Below are positions 61,975 through 64,000 of a stretch of 64,000 bases of DNA, one piece after another. How positions within the stretch are numbered: the first letter of the stretch is position 1; each line of letters begins with the position of its first letter. This DNA is from Sulfurovum sp. (GTDB taxonomy: Bacteria; Campylobacterota; Campylobacteria; Campylobacterales; Sulfurovaceae): the NCBI GenBank assembly GCA_020525365.1, contig JAIZOF010000001.1, forward strand, positions 1,139,456 to 1,203,455, given 5' to 3'. Made by a program: the position numbers and the translations under genes. A model generated the notes under the pieces. The model saw nothing but the letters and a program-made list of their open reading frames with translations, was not told where the DNA came from and searched no databases.

Positions 61975-63378
61975 ATGCAACTCTTTGACAGCATTACTAA
62001 AACCAAATGTCATTTTGAGCCTATTGTTCCAGGAGAGGTTAGCATTTATGTCTGTGGACCAACTGTTTATGATGATGCCCATCTTGGGCATGCTAGGAGT
62101 GCACTTGCTTTTGACCTTCTCTCTCGTACACTCAATACCCTTGGCTATAAAGTTACAATGGGTAAAAATTTTACCGATATCGATGATAAAATTATTCAAA
62201 AGGTCATAGAAACTGGTAAAAGCATGAAAGAGGTTACCCAATACTATATTGACCGTTATCTAACAGAGATGGCGGCTTTAGGTGTACAGCGTGCCGATAT
62301 TGAGCCTAGGGCAACTACGTCATTGGATGCCATAAAAAAAATGATACAAACTCTTATCGACAAGGGGTATGCCTATATAGTTGGTAGTGGTGATATCTAC
62401 TTTGATACATCTAAAGATACTCGTTATGGAAAGCTTTCTCGCAAGGTAGCTCACGATGACAATACATTAAGCCGTATTGAACACAATAGTGAAAAGCGAA
62501 ACCTCAAAGACTTTGCTCTTTGGAAAGCGTGTAAAGATAAAGAGGATATCTGCTTTGACTCCCCATTCTCTCTTGGTCGCCCAGGCTGGCACATTGAGTG
62601 CTCAGCAATGATCGAAACACATTTTAATAGTACTGATGACTATAGTATCGATATTCATGGGGGTGGTGCTGACCTACTCTTTCCTCACCATGAAAATGAA
62701 GCAGCACAGAGTCGTTGTGCTACTGGACGTGAACTTGCTAAATACTGGATGCATAATGGTTTTGTGCAGATTGATGGTGAAAAGATGAGCAAAAGCCTTG
62801 GTAACTCCTTCTTTCTTAAAGATGCCCTTAAAATCTATGATGGCGAAGTACTGCGTTATTATCTTAACTCAATACACTACAGAAATGATTTCAATTTTAA
62901 CGAAGAAGATCTCCAAAGTACCAAGAAGCGTCTAGATAAACTCTATCGCCTAAAAAAACGTCTACTTCCAAGCAAAGCCTCTGTGGTCAATAAAGTATTT
63001 AAACAAGCACTTCTTGATGCCATGAGTGATGACCTCAATATCTCTGTGGCACTCTCTATTATTGATGAGATGATTACGCAAACCAATGATAAACTTGATG
63101 AAAACCCTAAAGAGAAGATACTCAAAGAAGAGACCATTGCCAATATTGACTTTATTGAAAAACTACTTGGTTTTGGAGGAAAGGACCCCTATCGATACTT
63201 TCAAATTGGTGTCGATGAACCCCTTAAAGAGAAGATAGAAACATTGCTTGCAAAACGCATAGAAGCTAAAAAAGCTAAAGATTTTGCTACCTCAGATGCT
63301 ATACGCAGTGAGCTTGCCAAAATGGGTATTGCTATTATGGATACCCCAAAAAATACAATATGGGAGAGAGTACAATGA
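61975..63378 (+). CDS. cysS: Cysteinyl-tRNA synthetase
   Basis: CysS charges tRNA(Cys). The class I signatures are HLGHARSAL (HIGH) in VCGPTVYDDAHLGHARSA and KMSKSLGNSF. Zinc ligands include the Cys in VYVCGPTV (here IYVCGPTV) and GWHIECSAM with HGGGADLLFPHHENE. The ATG at 61975 (MQLFDSITKTK) is preferred; the frame extends upstream to 61936 past the promoter. Length 467. The stop overlaps the next start (ATGA). Confidence 0.95.
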   Translation: MQLFDSITKTKCHFEPIVPGEVSIYVCGPTVYDDAHLGHARSALAFDLLSRTLNTLGYKVTMGKNFTDIDDKIIQKVIETGKSMKEVTQYYIDRYLTEMAALGVQRADIEPRATTSLDAIKKMIQTLIDKGYAYIVGSGDIYFDTSKDTRYGKLSRKVAHDDNTLSRIEHNSEKRNLKDFALWKACKDKEDICFDSPFSLGRPGWHIECSAMIETHFNSTDDYSIDIHGGGADLLFPHHENEAAQSRCATGRELAKYWMHNGFVQIDGEKMSKSLGNSFFLKDALKIYDGEVLRYYLNSIHYRNDFNFNEEDLQSTKKRLDKLYRLKKRLLPSKASVVNKVFKQALLDAMSDDLNISVALSIIDEMITQTNDKLDENPKEKILKEETIANIDFIEKLLGFGGKDPYRYFQIGVDEPLKEKIETLLAKRIEAKKAKDFATSDAIRSELAKMGIAIMDTPKNTIWERVQ

Positions 63379-63965
63379 AACGACAATTTTGGATCTTATT
63401 TTTACCACTATTTTTGATAGCAGAAGGACAATTTAGTTCTGAAGATAAATTTTCTTTTGGAGAACAGTTTGCTTTTATTGGTACGGGCACCTGTTACGAT
63501 AGAGGGTTTGAAACTCAGTGGGATACCTCTCAAAAGGATTTCCGCAATAGAAAAATCAGCTCTATCCATATAGGAAAACAGTCTCTACGCTGGCGAACCA
63601 CTTTTACGCTTCAATATGACAAAAGTAAGACCTATTATGGTAGCACTGGTGTTAACGTTGATTATATCCTGCGTGATGAGCTGTTTGGTACATCGAAGTT
63701 GCGCCCCTACTTTGGAGTAAATCTCAACTACCACTACTATAAGAATAGGCGTAGCCATGGATATGATTATGGAATTCAGGGAGGATTTATTATCTATGCT
63801 ACCGATATTGTCGATATTGACATTGGATACCATTACAATCGTGTGAAGCGGGTAGAATATCTTAACGACATAGGAACTACATCACAAGAAATCATAGACT
63901 ATCTGCGTTTAGATAGTATCGACCTTACACGAGGTGTAACGCTTTCACTTCACTATTTTTATTGA
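63375..63965 (+). CDS. Small outer-membrane beta-barrel protein
   Basis: A 196-residue exported protein. Signal peptide RQFWILFLPLFLIAEG, then alternating aromatic/polar strands typical of an 8-stranded outer-membrane barrel, such as LRWRTTFTLQYDKSKTYYGS and GVNLNYHYYKN, ending in a C-terminal phenylalanine/tyrosine strand (TLSLHYFY) that fits recognition by the BAM complex. It is coupled to cysS by ATGA. No named family recognised. The last 35 bases of the window show nothing. Confidence 0.75.
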   Translation: MKRQFWILFLPLFLIAEGQFSSEDKFSFGEQFAFIGTGTCYDRGFETQWDTSQKDFRNRKISSIHIGKQSLRWRTTFTLQYDKSKTYYGSTGVNVDYILRDELFGTSKLRPYFGVNLNYHYYKNRRSHGYDYGIQGGFIIYATDIVDIDIGYHYNRVKRVEYLNDIGTTSQEIIDYLRLDSIDLTRGVTLSLHYFY

Positions 63966-64000
63966 GATTTGGGTACAATTCTTCCATATCGTAATCATAA

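Noticed and set aside
1-64000. tRNA, rRNA or tmRNA genes
   Set aside because: No cloverleaf with a TTCGA-type T-loop or CCA end was noticed in the intergenic stretches; a tRNAscan run would settle it.

Overview
The window looks like chromosome of a Campylobacterota (epsilonproteobacterial) bacterium, closest in flavour to Sulfurovum/Sulfurimonas. This is an inference from gene types: a campylobacterial NspC and RecO, a 397-residue DapD, low-GC DNA, very short operons, and promoters with a clear TATAAT box and little -35 signal. No rRNA, tRNA, CRISPR array or transposase was seen.

Layout. 0-10.3 kb is mostly plus-strand housekeeping: dapD, an S4 protein, trpD, tsaE-lptB, atpB, gatB, a two-gene K+ channel/RCK set and gpsA. 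10.3-20.1 kb alternates strands: nspC, truD, murA, two unknown genes, a UvrD-type helicase, a NYN/LOTUS protein, rsmD and an NlpC/P60 hydrolase. 20.2-22.6 kb has bioC, a second methyltransferase and a DUF3365 haem protein. 22.6-26.4 kb is an accessory locus. It holds three identical tandem 830-bp copies of a methyltransferase gene, next to a TetR-type regulator without its N-terminus and decayed inverted copies of the same genes. 26.4-42.7 kb returns to housekeeping: pyrF, a cyclophilin, nadE, a cold-shock gene, a cytochrome c, folD, lepB, rpiB, apt, trpB, pepA, ychF, DUF302 and YceI proteins, and a MotA/MotB-like pair. 42.8-50.2 kb has recO, a PhnA-like protein, a fused TRAP permease and a minus-strand cell-wall group (lysozyme-like protein, murF, an esterase, an L,D-transpeptidase split from its membrane anchor).

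50.5-57.7 kb is a large rearrangement: a direct-inverted-direct triplication (A 50827-53277, B 53278-55265 inverted, C 55266-57715). It carries three flavoprotein genes, two full-length and one truncated calcium-repeat lipoprotein genes, and three fragments of a type III DNA methyltransferase. It is followed by a nine-haem lipoprotein cytochrome, ruvA, murJ, cysS and a small outer-membrane protein.

The points most worth a second look are: the two amplified loci with their different architectures; two essential-looking genes, nspC and recO, whose only plausible starts are ATA and ATC; an L,D-transpeptidase separated from its membrane anchor by a frame change next to A7 tracts; two possible leaderless genes; and patchy GC content inside trpB and pepA. 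An assembly error cannot be excluded for the perfect repeats from sequence alone.
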